In this document: positions 14,404-21,625 of the stretch, in pieces | Position numbering within the stretch: the stretch's first letter is position 1 | Layout of the letters: every line of letters starts with the position of its first letter | Program-made: the position numbers and the translations under genes | Notes under the pieces: model-generated | The model's input: the letters and a program-made list of their open reading frames with translations, nothing else | The model's database searches: none | Told to the model about the DNA's origin: nothing | DNA from: a virus | Length of the DNA stretch: 64,000 nt | Virus record (IMG/VR): IMGVR_UViG_3300043395_002542 | Span: 1-64,000 of that record | Direction: 5' to 3' (one strand)

Positions 14404-14778
14404 ATGGAAATCTTTGACGGCTACAAACTTCGTCAGGCGATTGAAGCTTTTGGTTTTGACGTTAAATGTTCTGATCCTCTGAAGGATTGGTATTTAACTG
14501 TTGGTGACAATGCAATTTTTCTGAACTGGGAAGTTTCACGTGACAGTCTGATTGATCTGTATCTCGAAAAGAATCGCACACATTCGATTGATTTCTTCGT
14601 CGGAGATCTTGATCTTTCTGCGATTGATTCAGAGCTGCAAGTTTATGCGCCCTGGCTTCATTTTGAAATGATTGATCTTTGGGAGCTTGCAGAAGTTGCA
14701 AAGCGCTGCGAAAAGTGGCACGTTCGCTGCATGTTGTACGTTCAGGATTCTCCTCACGCCCCGACACTTTTTGAATAA
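14404..14778 (+). CDS. Protein of unknown function
   Basis: 124 residues, MEIFDGYKLRQAIEAFGFDV. Alternating helices and strands, acidic (pattern DLDLSAIDSEL). It follows the previous stop by five bases. The start at 14404 is preferred over an ATG-less extension. Function unknown. Confidence 0.55.
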   Translation: MEIFDGYKLRQAIEAFGFDVKCSDPLKDWYLTVGDNAIFLNWEVSRDSLIDLYLEKNRTHSIDFFVGDLDLSAIDSELQVYAPWLHFEMIDLWELAEVAKRCEKWHVRCMLYVQDSPHAPTLFE

Positions 14779-14790
14779 CAATCAAATCTC

Positions 14791-14994
14791 ATGAAAAATC
14801 TAATCTCTGACAACGAAGAATTTCTCAAGAGCGTTCTTGCAATTTCTGTAGGACTTGTTCTTGGATTTACTGGCGCACATTTAATTCAGACTGCAGCAAA
14901 TGATCGCGTGCAAAAAACATGCGATGACAAAATTGTTGCGATCAGAACTTTACTAACAACAGAGTCGTTTTACTGCGTTAAACAAACAGATTAA
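14791..14994 (+). CDS. Single-pass membrane protein of unknown function
   Basis: 67 residues with one transmembrane helix at about 15-34 (VLAISVGLVLGFTGAHLI), a cytoplasmic-looking N-terminus and a polar C-terminus containing two cysteines. Could be an inner-membrane effector; no known family. Confidence 0.55.
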   Translation: MKNLISDNEEFLKSVLAISVGLVLGFTGAHLIQTAANDRVQKTCDDKIVAIRTLLTTESFYCVKQTD

Positions 14995-15010
14995 AAATTT
15001 GTTTTGCAGC

Positions 15011-15067
15011 TTGCTTTTCTCTGATGACTTGTTAAGATGCGTCGGCGCTCGGACTTTTATCGAGCGC
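15011..15067 (+). promoter_or_regulatory. Promoter variant plus perfect 5'-terminal stem-loop
   Basis: Weaker -35 TTGCTT (15011-15016), 16-base spacer, -10 TAAGAT (15033-15038). The upstream AAATTTAG box is missing. The stem-loop is present and perfect: seven pairs, 15045-15051 with 15061-15067, nine-base loop, beginning six bases after the -10. Drives 15093-15597. Confidence 0.65.
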
Positions 15068-15092
15068 TTTCGCAACTTCACTAAACAGGATC

Positions 15093-15281
15093 ATGAAGGT
15101 CTCCGTCAAGAAATTTATTCAGTCGGACATGAGTTTCTTCTGGCTCACTCTTTCTGATGGGCGCAGAACTTATTGCCGTTCGATTTCTGGAGAATTCGAC
15201 AAGCGAACAGAATCTGCAGCTCGCGGAGTTATTGATGCTATCTACAACATTCGCCCTAACAACATTAAATTTGAGATCTGA
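15093..15281 (+). CDS. Small protein of unknown function
   Basis: 62 residues, MKVSVKKFIQSDMSFFWLTL; beta-hairpin-like first half, helical second half. The leader ends ACTAAACAGGATC-ATG, one of the few here with an AGGA-type site. No family recognised. Confidence 0.5.
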   Translation: MKVSVKKFIQSDMSFFWLTLSDGRRTYCRSISGEFDKRTESAARGVIDAIYNIRPNNIKFEI

Positions 15282-15303
15282 AATGTTTACAAGAAAGGAT
15301 TAC

Positions 15304-15597
15304 ATGTCTGGGAAATGCAATGAAAATGAATACTATTCTCAATTCTTAAACGAGAAAGTTATTGACGTTATCAAACGTTCAGTAACTTACAAATATATTG
15401 TTCAGGCGAGAGATAAAAAAGACTTTTTTGATGTTTCGGCGCAGCAGTGGGACTTTGCTACTGGCGCAATTCTTTGTTTGCTCGGCAAGGAACCTTTTAA
15501 GGAGCGGGGCGATTATGTCACGCACAACGGTTTAATTTGTATTGCAAAAGCTGCAGCGCGTCAAATCCTTGCAGAAAGGGAGGTGAAATTTAGTTGA
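15304..15597 (+). CDS. Protein of unknown function
   Basis: 97 residues from the ATG at 15304, which has AAGAAAGGA five bases upstream. An ATG at 15283 would add seven residues. Helical with a Lys-rich middle. The stop (TGA) lies inside the -35 box of the next promoter, so gene and promoter are fused. Function unknown. Confidence 0.55.
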   Translation: MSGKCNENEYYSQFLNEKVIDVIKRSVTYKYIVQARDKKDFFDVSAQQWDFATGAILCLLGKEPFKERGDYVTHNGLICIAKAAARQILAEREVKFS

Positions 15598-15662
15598 CAG
15601 ATAGCGGGGCGATGTCCTAAGATACAAAGGTGCGGGAGAGGGAGTCTTTCTTTTTCCCGCAC
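15594..15662 (+). promoter_or_regulatory. Promoter plus 14-pair 5'-terminal stem-loop
   Basis: GAAATTTAG then -35 TTGACA (15594-15599), 18-base spacer, -10 TAAGAT (15618-15623). The hairpin starts six bases after the -10: eight Watson-Crick pairs (15630-15637 with 15655-15662) extended by six more pairs including wobbles, with loop GTCTT. The best structured of the leaders. Drives 15690-16808. Confidence 0.82.
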
Positions 15663-15689
15663 TGCATCAAAAATCTCATCTTCAGAAAA

Positions 15690-15878
15690 ATGACTACTTA
15701 CAAAACCATTCTGTTTCGTTTTGAGGGCAAGAATAAAGTTCTCGATCGTGGGCTAACTCTTGAGCAGGCGCAAGAGATTTGCAGCGACCCGAACACTTCT
15801 TCTCGCACTTGCGAAAAAGCTGCCAACTTCAAGAAATGGGGCGATGGCCCGTGGTTTGTCGGCTACGACGAAGAATGA
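15690..15878 (+). CDS. Small conserved phage protein (LTLEQAQEICSDPNTSSRTC family)
   Basis: 62 residues. The motif LTLEQAQEICSDPNTSSRTC and the ending GPWFVGYDEE are shared by a widespread short phage protein family (LTLEEAQxHCxDPETSSxTC...WFDGYEE). Function unknown. The leader ends CTTCAGAAAA-ATG. Confidence 0.65.
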   Translation: MTTYKTILFRFEGKNKVLDRGLTLEQAQEICSDPNTSSRTCEKAANFKKWGDGPWFVGYDEE

Positions 15879-15907
15879 TTCTCTCGCAAACTTCATCTTT
15901 TAGAAAA

Positions 15908-16276
15908 ATGACTGATTTCGTTTGGACTGATTATTCACGAGGTTTTCGTGGTGGGGAATTTACTTCTGCGCCGATTGTTGTTTTTGACGAAGATGGAGAA
16001 AAAACTACTCTGATGTTTACCGTCAAAGAATACACTTCGGAAGATACAGATTATTTTGGTGTAGAGGTTGCAAAGTGGTATCTCGAAGTAGAAATTGTCG
16101 ATACTAAAAAAATCGGCGACATGCAGGAATACGACACTGCACGAACTTATGGGCTCGGCGACGACTTTTCGCGAGCTGATTATGCTAAAGAGTTTGCAGA
16201 TTTTGTTCTGCAATCTTACAAAACTCATCAGTCTTTGGCAGTTATGCCCGTGGCTGTTCTTGACGGTTATCAGTAA
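15908..16276 (+). CDS. Acidic protein of unknown function
   Basis: 122 residues, MTDFVWTDYSRGFRGGEFTS. Strand-rich first half and acidic throughout (EYTSEDTDYFGVEVAKW). Leader CTTTTAGAAAA-ATG. No family recognised. Confidence 0.55.
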   Translation: MTDFVWTDYSRGFRGGEFTSAPIVVFDEDGEKTTLMFTVKEYTSEDTDYFGVEVAKWYLEVEIVDTKKIGDMQEYDTARTYGLGDDFSRADYAKEFADFVLQSYKTHQSLAVMPVAVLDGYQ

Positions 16277-16287
16277 TTATTTTCATC

Positions 16288-16614
16288 ATGATTAAATTTC
16301 CAAGCAAAAGAGACTGTCAAGTGCTTTGGGTTTTTGCAGCACTTGAAAGATTGCAGAATCTAGGGATGATTGGCGGGGCAAATTACAGTCTCACGCCCGA
16401 TGGAATTGATCTGTTCATCGAAATTGATGAGCATCGTGACGTACTTTTTGACAGCGAGCGTGATTTTGATCTGGCAGTGACACTTGTATGTCGCGACAAA
16501 AATCCTGATCACTCAGAAGAAGACATTGCTGGAATAATACAAGTTGTTAGAGATTTTCGCGATCGACGCGAAGATCTTGTAAAGTTTGCTCTTAATGAAA
16601 TTGTCAACAAATGA
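16288..16614 (+). CDS. Protein of unknown function
   Basis: 108 residues. Helical, with an acidic core (DLFIEIDEHRDVLFDSERDFD). It has no strong ribosome-binding site (TTTTCATC-ATG). It lies in the transcription unit from the 15594 promoter. No family recognised. Confidence 0.55.
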   Translation: MIKFPSKRDCQVLWVFAALERLQNLGMIGGANYSLTPDGIDLFIEIDEHRDVLFDSERDFDLAVTLVCRDKNPDHSEEDIAGIIQVVRDFRDRREDLVKFALNEIVNK

Positions 16615-16649
16615 ATGCTCGCATGAAAAACTTGTATTCCTTCTCAAAA

Positions 16650-16808
16650 ATGAAAACGTTCAGAATTCTTTTTGAGCGCAACGATCATTCGGGCAAAATA
16701 GGATGGACAACAATCGAAGAATGTTATGACATGGATGAAGCTGTTTCTTATTTTCAAAAGCATTTCCCCGAGCAGGAAATTATTCAAGTGCGAGAAATTG
16801 CTGAGTGA
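16650..16808 (+). CDS. Small protein of unknown function
   Basis: 52 residues, MKTFRILFERNDHSGKIGW. The ATG at 16650 is chosen over starts at 16611 and 16623 because it is preceded by CCTTCTCAAAA, the leader motif common in this region. The following 157 bases (16809-16965) are C/G-rich and hold no gene I would support. Confidence 0.5.
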   Translation: MKTFRILFERNDHSGKIGWTTIEECYDMDEAVSYFQKHFPEQEIIQVREIAE

Positions 16809-16965
16809 GAGCTGATTGCTCGCCTCAGGGATTCTTTCAGCGCCGCTCAGAAGCCTCTGGAAGCCCGTTGTTTTGCCCGGCAGGTATCTTTCCCGCCCGA
16901 GGCAGTTTCGACGGCTCTCAGGGGCTTTTCCGCGAGGGCTAAAAGGTGACTGCATTTAAGAAAAA

Positions 16966-17427
16966 ATGAGATTCTTCACTGCTGCAGAAGTTCAAAGAAG
17001 ATTGCGTGCAACAAAAACTTATTTGATGAAGTATAGAAATCAAAGAATTAAATTTCTGTGCTCGCACAATCTCCCCAGACTTGAACTTTTGTATTACGAC
17101 GCAGAAGATGAAATGAATTTTATTTGTGCGAGTGAGTTGAAAGAAGATGCGTTTAAGAAGGTTGTACGAGAGAATCTAGATTTATTTGCTGATGAAAATA
17201 ATTACAAGCACATGAGTTTATCTGATTATGTAGATTCTCATTGTGCGCAACTTCAACAGCTATTTACTTTTACGTGTTTTTATTTATGTGATACGCAAGG
17301 AAAAAATTTGTTCAAGGTGATAATTTGTCTCGGGAGTTTACATCATGCGCCGAGACTTCTTTATCGCGATGAGCTGTTAAATAGAACGTATTATGAAAAA
17401 TTAGTTGCTTATGATGATTTGCAGTGA
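16966..17427 (+). CDS. Protein of unknown function
   Basis: 153 residues, MRFFTAAEVQRRLRATKTYL. The first 40 residues are basic and could bind nucleic acid. The rest is AT-rich in codon use and contains several aromatic pairs. No family recognised. Confidence 0.55.
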   Translation: MRFFTAAEVQRRLRATKTYLMKYRNQRIKFLCSHNLPRLELLYYDAEDEMNFICASELKEDAFKKVVRENLDLFADENNYKHMSLSDYVDSHCAQLQQLFTFTCFYLCDTQGKNLFKVIICLGSLHHAPRLLYRDELLNRTYYEKLVAYDDLQ

Positions 17428-17464
17428 GTGCTCGTTCCTTGCAAAAACTGGTGTCGAAATTTAC

Positions 17465-17528
17465 TTGACATGCGATCCTTGAGGGCTTACAATGTAGGAG
17501 TCGGAAGGGAAAGAAATTTCTTTTTCGA
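17465..17528 (+). promoter_or_regulatory. Promoter plus 12-pair stem-loop with GAAA tetraloop
   Basis: GAAATTTAC then -35 TTGACA (17465-17470), 17-base spacer, -10 TACAAT (17488-17493). The hairpin starts seven bases later: 17501-17512 pairs with 17517-17528 (nine Watson-Crick, three wobble pairs) and is closed by a GAAA loop. Drives 17561-18891. Confidence 0.82.
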
Positions 17529-17560
17529 TCACAACTGAATCTTTCGCTTTTCAAAAAATC

Positions 17561-17920
17561 ATGAGCAATCAGCAGCTTTTTGGTCTTGGCGAAATTGCAC
17601 TCGTCGCCACCAAGACTTTTCGTTACAAAGATCAATTTTCGTTCAGGTATTATTTCAACACTTGGAAAAAGGTTGAGCACTGCGGTGAAAATTGCGTTCT
17701 GTTTGAGCGTTTTTATGTTCATGCAGAAGCTGTTGACATTGCGTACAAAATTGCAGTGCAGCATCTTTATCGTGAGCTGAACGAAAAAGTTGACGGCGCT
17801 GAACTTATTTCTGACTCGCTTGTTTTTGTTGGTGACAAACAGTACGAGGTCTCGCTGAATGTTCAGCACGAAGAAGTAATTTTCGATGACGCAGAGGATT
17901 TCGCTTATTGCTGTGATTGA
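17561..17920 (+). CDS. Protein of unknown function
   Basis: 119 residues, first gene behind the 17465 promoter. Mixed alpha/beta with an acidic C-terminus (VIFDDAEDFAYCCD). Leader CTTTTCAAAAAATC-ATG. No family recognised. Confidence 0.55.
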   Translation: MSNQQLFGLGEIALVATKTFRYKDQFSFRYYFNTWKKVEHCGENCVLFERFYVHAEAVDIAYKIAVQHLYRELNEKVDGAELISDSLVFVGDKQYEVSLNVQHEEVIFDDAEDFAYCCD

Positions 17921-17959
17921 TTTCTGATCATTTCTAACTTTTCACATCGCAAACAGAAA

Positions 17960-18220
17960 ATGAACTATCGCGCCCCTTTGTTTCTCAACGACAAAAAAGA
18001 AGTTGACTACGATGTTTGGCAGCTTCTGACAGATGCGCAAAAAGCAAAACTTTGCACTTGGGCAATGATTCTTGAGGTGCAAGTCAAAGAAATGCTTGCT
18101 GATGCAAAGTTTATGGTTGAGCAAATTAACTCTGACAGCCAAGAAGTTTTCTTGTTCGGAATGTTGCCGAACTGCAAACTTTATGGGTGTGTTGCGCCCG
18201 ATGGTTCTTCTCACACTTAA
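17960..18220 (+). CDS. Small helical protein of unknown function
   Basis: 86 residues with a long central helix (LCTWAMILEVQVKEMLADAK) and a Cys/Gly-containing end. Leader GCAAACAGAAA-ATG. No family recognised. Confidence 0.5.
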   Translation: MNYRAPLFLNDKKEVDYDVWQLLTDAQKAKLCTWAMILEVQVKEMLADAKFMVEQINSDSQEVFLFGMLPNCKLYGCVAPDGSSHT

Positions 18221-18240
18221 TTTTCACTCGCATTAGAAAA

Positions 18241-18375
18241 ATGATTGATCACGAACAACTTGCGCAAGAGTCACAACTTTTCCCGTGGCTCGATTCTGAT
18301 TGCATGAGCGATAGTTTCATCGAAGAAGACTTTTTCGATGAAGCAAATCTTTTTGATGAAATGGACGAGGATTGA
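18241..18375 (+). CDS. Very acidic 44-residue peptide
   Basis: MIDHEQLAQESQLFPWLDSD, then about half Asp/Glu (EEDFFDEANLFDEMDED). Strong negative charge without metal-binding spacing; such peptides in phages can act as DNA mimics, but that is only a possibility. Leader GCATTAGAAAA-ATG. Confidence 0.5.
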   Translation: MIDHEQLAQESQLFPWLDSDCMSDSFIEEDFFDEANLFDEMDED

Positions 18376-18379
18376 TCTT

Positions 18380-18541
18380 ATGTATTTTATCAATCGTCAA
18401 TCTAATAACTATCACGAAACTGTTGATGAGTATGAAACAAAAGCAGAGGCGTTGAAAGTTTTGCCCGAGTATCAATTCTCTGAACACGGGCGAGCTTTTT
18501 ATTATGTTAGTCAAGTTTCTCAAAACAACTGGAAAAATTGA
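18380..18541 (+). CDS. Small conserved phage protein (YFINRQ...ETVDEYETKAEA family)
   Basis: 53 residues. The pattern ETVDEYETKAEALKVLPEYQ, followed by the aromatic YYVSQ segment, matches a common short phage family (ETVDEFETRxEAxxMLxEYxxSDxxxxYYIS). Function unknown. Confidence 0.65.
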   Translation: MYFINRQSNNYHETVDEYETKAEALKVLPEYQFSEHGRAFYYVSQVSQNNWKN

Positions 18542-18543
18542 TC

Positions 18544-18891
18544 ATGAACAAAGAAATTAAAGCTCGCTGGGTTGAAGCATTGCGTTCTGGAAATTATGAA
18601 CAGGGTAGATACAACTTGCGACATCAAAATCAATTTTGTTGCTTAGGAGTTTTGTGCGATGTAGTAAAAGATGAAGTGGGTTGTAATTGGTTGCCCGCGC
18701 AAGATGATTTCAGTGGTTACAGATTTGATGAGGCCGATGAAATTTTGCCCAAGGTCGTAGCTGAATACGCGGACTTACAACTTTCGCCCAGACTCAAAAC
18801 TTCTCAAGGCGTAGTTGAAATTGCAAATCTAAATGATTCGGCTGAGTATTCTTTTGAGCAACTAGCAGATTTGATTGAGGAGCAATTTTAA
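18544..18891 (+). CDS. Conserved phage protein (KARWVEALRSGNYEQGRYNLR...CCLGVLCD family)
   Basis: 115 residues. It begins MNKEIKARWVEALRSGNYEQ and contains FCCLGVLCDVV and the ending LADLIEEQF, the hallmarks of a widespread phage and bacterial protein family of unknown function. The ATG at 18544 is preferred over a TTG two codons earlier. Last gene of the small-gene region, followed by a strong terminator. Confidence 0.72.
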   Translation: MNKEIKARWVEALRSGNYEQGRYNLRHQNQFCCLGVLCDVVKDEVGCNWLPAQDDFSGYRFDEADEILPKVVAEYADLQLSPRLKTSQGVVEIANLNDSAEYSFEQLADLIEEQF

Positions 18892-18958
18892 TGATGTGAT
18901 TGTTATTTTGTAAGTAACAGGAAATTAGGGACTTTCACGCCTCGCCCAACGGCGCAGA

Positions 18959-18984
18959 AACCTCGCTCAGCGCGAGGTTTTTTT
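18959..18984 (+). terminator. Strong intrinsic terminator ending the small-gene region
   Basis: Eight-pair stem (AACCTCGC 18959-18966 with 18972-18979), five-base loop and T7 tract (18978-18984). Confidence 0.88.
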
Positions 18985-19022
18985 GTGCTTGCAACTTGTT
19001 GTTGCTCGCACAAGCTTTTTTA

Positions 19023-19051
19023 TTGCGCCCGAGCTTTTCGTGTGATACTAT
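19023..19051 (+). promoter_or_regulatory. Promoter upstream of the small terminase gene
   Basis: -35 TTGCGC (19023-19028), 17-base spacer, -10 TACTAT (19046-19051). No AAATTTA box and no stem-loop follow, so it belongs to a different class from the small-gene promoters. Start codon at 19075. Confidence 0.6.
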
Positions 19052-19074
19052 CTTTTCACGCACTAACTCTTTTT

Positions 19075-19716
19075 ATGAGCGATCTTAACTTCTCTGATCA
19101 AGAAATCTTCTCTGATGATGATTCTGATTTACAAGATCTAAATGTTGAAGAATCGAATCTATTCGCGCAAGACTCTAACGCAATTTTGCATGAACATCTT
19201 AATACAAAAAGTTTTTTTATTAGACAGGGTGGTGCAATTAATGAGAGTCAAAAAGAATTTGAATTGTTCGATTTCTACGCGAAGTGCGGTGGTGGTAGAT
19301 CTTACAATTATATCAGCGCAATATTTAATTTGCAAGAGTCGAGAGTAGCTCAGATTGCAAAGAAAAATAATTGGGCACAACGTGTAGCTGATTATGATCG
19401 TAATGAGTTTGCAAATAAATTACAGCTTGAGAAAGATGCAAGAGCAATTGAACATAAGCGCAAACTAGAAGAATATCGCTCTCAACAAGAATTTCTAGGG
19501 CGTGCTCTTTCTCATGATGCTGCAAAACTTGCGCAACTAGCTAATCGTACTTTAGATGAGTATCTAAATTCTGATCGCGCTTTAGATATGCGTGACATTC
19601 CTAGCATTTTGAACAGCGCTGCAAAAGTTGCTGAAGTTGCAAAAAGTTTGCAATCTAATGCTCTGGGCGTTGATCAACTACTTATTGCACTTGAAGAAGC
19701 AGATTTCGATGAGTAA
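19075..19716 (+). CDS. terS: Terminase small subunit-like DNA-binding protein
   Basis: 213 residues. After an acidic N-terminus comes FELFDFYAKCGGGRSYNYIS, then VAQIAKKNNWAQRVADYDR, a helix-turn-helix arrangement typical of phage small terminase subunits (ALxLYLELGPGRSLxxVA...WxxRxxxYD). The remainder is a coiled, helical oligomerisation region. Small terminase recognises the packaging site and recruits the large subunit. It lies 2.1 kb upstream of the large subunit, separated by the iteron array. The domain call is fair; the packaging role is inferred from family and position. Confidence 0.65.
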   Translation: MSDLNFSDQEIFSDDDSDLQDLNVEESNLFAQDSNAILHEHLNTKSFFIRQGGAINESQKEFELFDFYAKCGGGRSYNYISAIFNLQESRVAQIAKKNNWAQRVADYDRNEFANKLQLEKDARAIEHKRKLEEYRSQQEFLGRALSHDAAKLAQLANRTLDEYLNSDRALDMRDIPSILNSAAKVAEVAKSLQSNALGVDQLLIALEEADFDE

Positions 19717-19911
19717 TAGCTTTCGGAGTCGGCAAACATTTAATGTAGACGGCTTTTATCGTCTCTCATCTTTAGTTACTAAATATCCTAAATAAGTGTT
19801 CCCGAAATCGACTGCGCCGCAATAAGTTTCAGCCATGCTGCGATAGTATTTTCTCGCCGTTGCTCTAGTGAGCGACTGCGTTCTTATGTTGAGTCTAGAG
19901 CTTTCTCACTC

Positions 19912-20343
19912 ATGCCGAATTTTGCAGATCAGCGCGGAAAAGAAATGTTCAAAAACTTAATTGTTAAACGAAAAATACTAGGACTGACAACTTTTGACCT
20001 TGCGCTTTTTGGTTATTTGGCATTCATTTCTCGCAGCAGAGTTATTATTTCTGTCACCACAGCAGAACTTGCAGAGATAGTAGAAGAGCCCTATCAGAAA
20101 GTTTCTGCATCTATTAAAAAATTCATTCATCTAGATTTATTAAAGAAAGTGAAATATAAAAACCATTCAGGCCTAATGATTTCACCATTGATAATTAACA
20201 ATGGCGGGATGAAAACAAAGACATTCAAGGTAAAATTATGGCAGGGCGAACTTAACATTCAACAACCAAAAGAAATTAAGTTTGAGCGAATTTATCCCAT
20301 TCAACGCAAATCTAAAAATGATGAAAATTTGCATTCATCTTAA
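19912..20343 (+). CDS. Winged-helix protein (RepL/regulator-like)
   Basis: 143 residues. Segments LGLTTFDLALFGYLAFISRS and SVTTAELAEIVEEPYQKVSASIKKFIHLDLLKKV form a winged helix-turn-helix like those of plasmid RepL-type replication proteins and phage regulators. A perfect seven-base inverted repeat lies in its leader (19862-19868 and 19895-19901), and an iteron array begins inside its last codons. It could bind these iterons as an origin, centromere or packaging-site protein. The function is inferred from position. Confidence 0.6.
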   Translation: MPNFADQRGKEMFKNLIVKRKILGLTTFDLALFGYLAFISRSRVIISVTTAELAEIVEEPYQKVSASIKKFIHLDLLKKVKYKNHSGLMISPLIINNGGMKTKTFKVKLWQGELNIQQPKEIKFERIYPIQRKSKNDENLHSS

Positions 20344-20603
20344 AATTTGCATTCATCTATAAAATTTCATTCATTCATAAATTTTGCATTCATCTATAAA
20401 TTTGCATTCATCTAAAGTTTCGCATTCGCATAAATTTCACAGACGCGTAAATTTTATAAGTTGCATAAATTTTGCACTTGCGCAAATTTTGCAAGCGTGC
20501 TAAAATTTCACAGATGCTAAAATTTTACAATGTATAAAAATTATTGCAATTACAAAAGTTTTATAAATGCAAAAATTTTACAACTTACAAAAATTATAAA
20601 TGC
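20324..20603 (+). repeat. AT-rich iteron array, about 16 units of 15-19 bases
   Basis: Direct repeats each starting with AAA(A)TTT and then (in the first five units) GCATTCATCTAT. Units begin at 20324, 20342, 20361, 20379, 20398, 20414, 20432, 20449, 20467, 20484, 20502, 20519, 20536, 20554, 20571 and 20589. They decay in similarity from left to right. The first unit lies in the coding end of the winged-helix gene. The remainder of 20604-20852 is non-coding. Confidence 0.85.
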
Positions 20604-20644
20604 AAACTGAATCTGTAAAGTATAAATAAATTTTGCAATGTGCT

Positions 20645-20686
20645 AAATGTTAAACAGCAATCGTTAAATGTTAAATAGTAATCGTT
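20645..20686 (+). repeat. 21-base tandem repeat, two copies
   Basis: 20645-20665 and 20666-20686, identical except for two positions (AAATGTTAAA-C/T-AG-C/T-AATCGTT). It follows the iteron array directly and is AT-rich. Confidence 0.8.
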
Positions 20687-20852
20687 GTTTTATACTTTAC
20701 ACTTTACTGATTCTATAATTGATGCAAACTAGCTAACAGTGTGACAGCTTGCTAACTTGCACAGCGTGGTGTGGATGGGTCCCGATCGGTGCTGTAGGAT
20801 TGGCGCAAGCCGGAAGGAACCCGGCCCCCAAACAATCCGATAGGACCCACAG

Positions 20853-21371
20853 ATGACCCGCACCAACAAAGCCGCCGCCGCTTCCCCCGCTCCCGAGAAC
20901 GGCAACAACCGCCGTCCCCTGCCCACCGGCAAAGCCGGCCCGGTCCGCACCGTGAAGGCAGAGTCCGGCGCTGATCTCACTGACGACGCCATCGCCGCGC
21001 TACTGGCCAACGCGATGGTGGAGAAGGTCAAGCCGGCCCGCGCCGCCGCCAGCCCCCGCGTTACCCTGACCGCCGAGGCGGCCGCCACGTTCGCCGCGAT
21101 GGGGTGGAACGCCCCCCGCGTTGACCACACCCACACGTGGAAGCACAACGCCGAGCAGACCCGCTTCAACGAGTGCAAGGGATCCCGCCCTTACACCGTC
21201 GCCGTGCAGCTCCTGCAGTCCGGCCCGCTCACCCTTGAGACCCTCGGCCGTATCTGGCTCCGCAACGGCAACGAGCCTGCCAAGCTGAACGCCATTGCCA
21301 AGCAGCTTGCCAACCGTGCCGGCTGCCCCGTGCAGCAGATCGGCGACCGTTTGCAGCTGGTGACCGCCTGA
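20853..21371 (+). CDS. GC-rich gene of unknown function, host-like composition
   Basis: 172 residues. The Ala/Pro-rich disordered N-terminal 60 residues are followed by VTLTAEAAATFAAMGWNAP and a C-terminal winged-helix-like segment (QLLQSGPLTLETLGRIWLRN...LANRAGCPVQQIGDRLQLV). Nearly all codons end in G or C, in sharp contrast to the AT-rich flanks, so it is likely a recent acquisition from a GC-rich host or phage. The ribosome-binding site is AGGACC. Possibly a DNA-binding protein. Confidence 0.65.
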   Translation: MTRTNKAAAASPAPENGNNRRPLPTGKAGPVRTVKAESGADLTDDAIAALLANAMVEKVKPARAAASPRVTLTAEAAATFAAMGWNAPRVDHTHTWKHNAEQTRFNECKGSRPYTVAVQLLQSGPLTLETLGRIWLRNGNEPAKLNAIAKQLANRAGCPVQQIGDRLQLVTA

Positions 21372-21436
21372 CGCATCACGACCACGACCACCAGGGGCCG
21401 CACCCCGGCCCCTCAACCACACACCGACAGGACCCC

Positions 21437-21625
21437 ATGCCTCGCATCCTCTCAGCCATCGCAGCCGCCACCCTTACCGTTACCCTCAGTGCCGGCATGA
21501 TCGAAACCACCCGCACCATTGACCGCGCCCTCGCATGGCACGCCTGCCTGACCGAACAACAACGGGCCGGCCTTTATAAAGAGTCGCACGCTATCTGTAG
21601 AGGCAAACTACAAAACAACGTCTAA
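21437..21625 (+). CDS. Small secreted or membrane-anchored protein
   Basis: 62 residues with an N-terminal hydrophobic segment (ILSAIAAATLTVTLSAGMI) that reads as a signal peptide or membrane anchor, followed by a short polar domain with two cysteines. Ribosome-binding site CAGGACCCC like its upstream neighbour; both belong to the GC-rich island. Function unknown. Confidence 0.55.
   Translation: MPRILSAIAAATLTVTLSAGMIETTRTIDRALAWHACLTEQQRAGLYKESHAICRGKLQNNV

Noticed and set aside
16806-16943. 45-codon frame with GTGA overlap after 16808
   Set aside because: Gly/Ser/Cys-rich with no codon bias and no ribosome-binding site. More likely part of a C-rich non-coding island.
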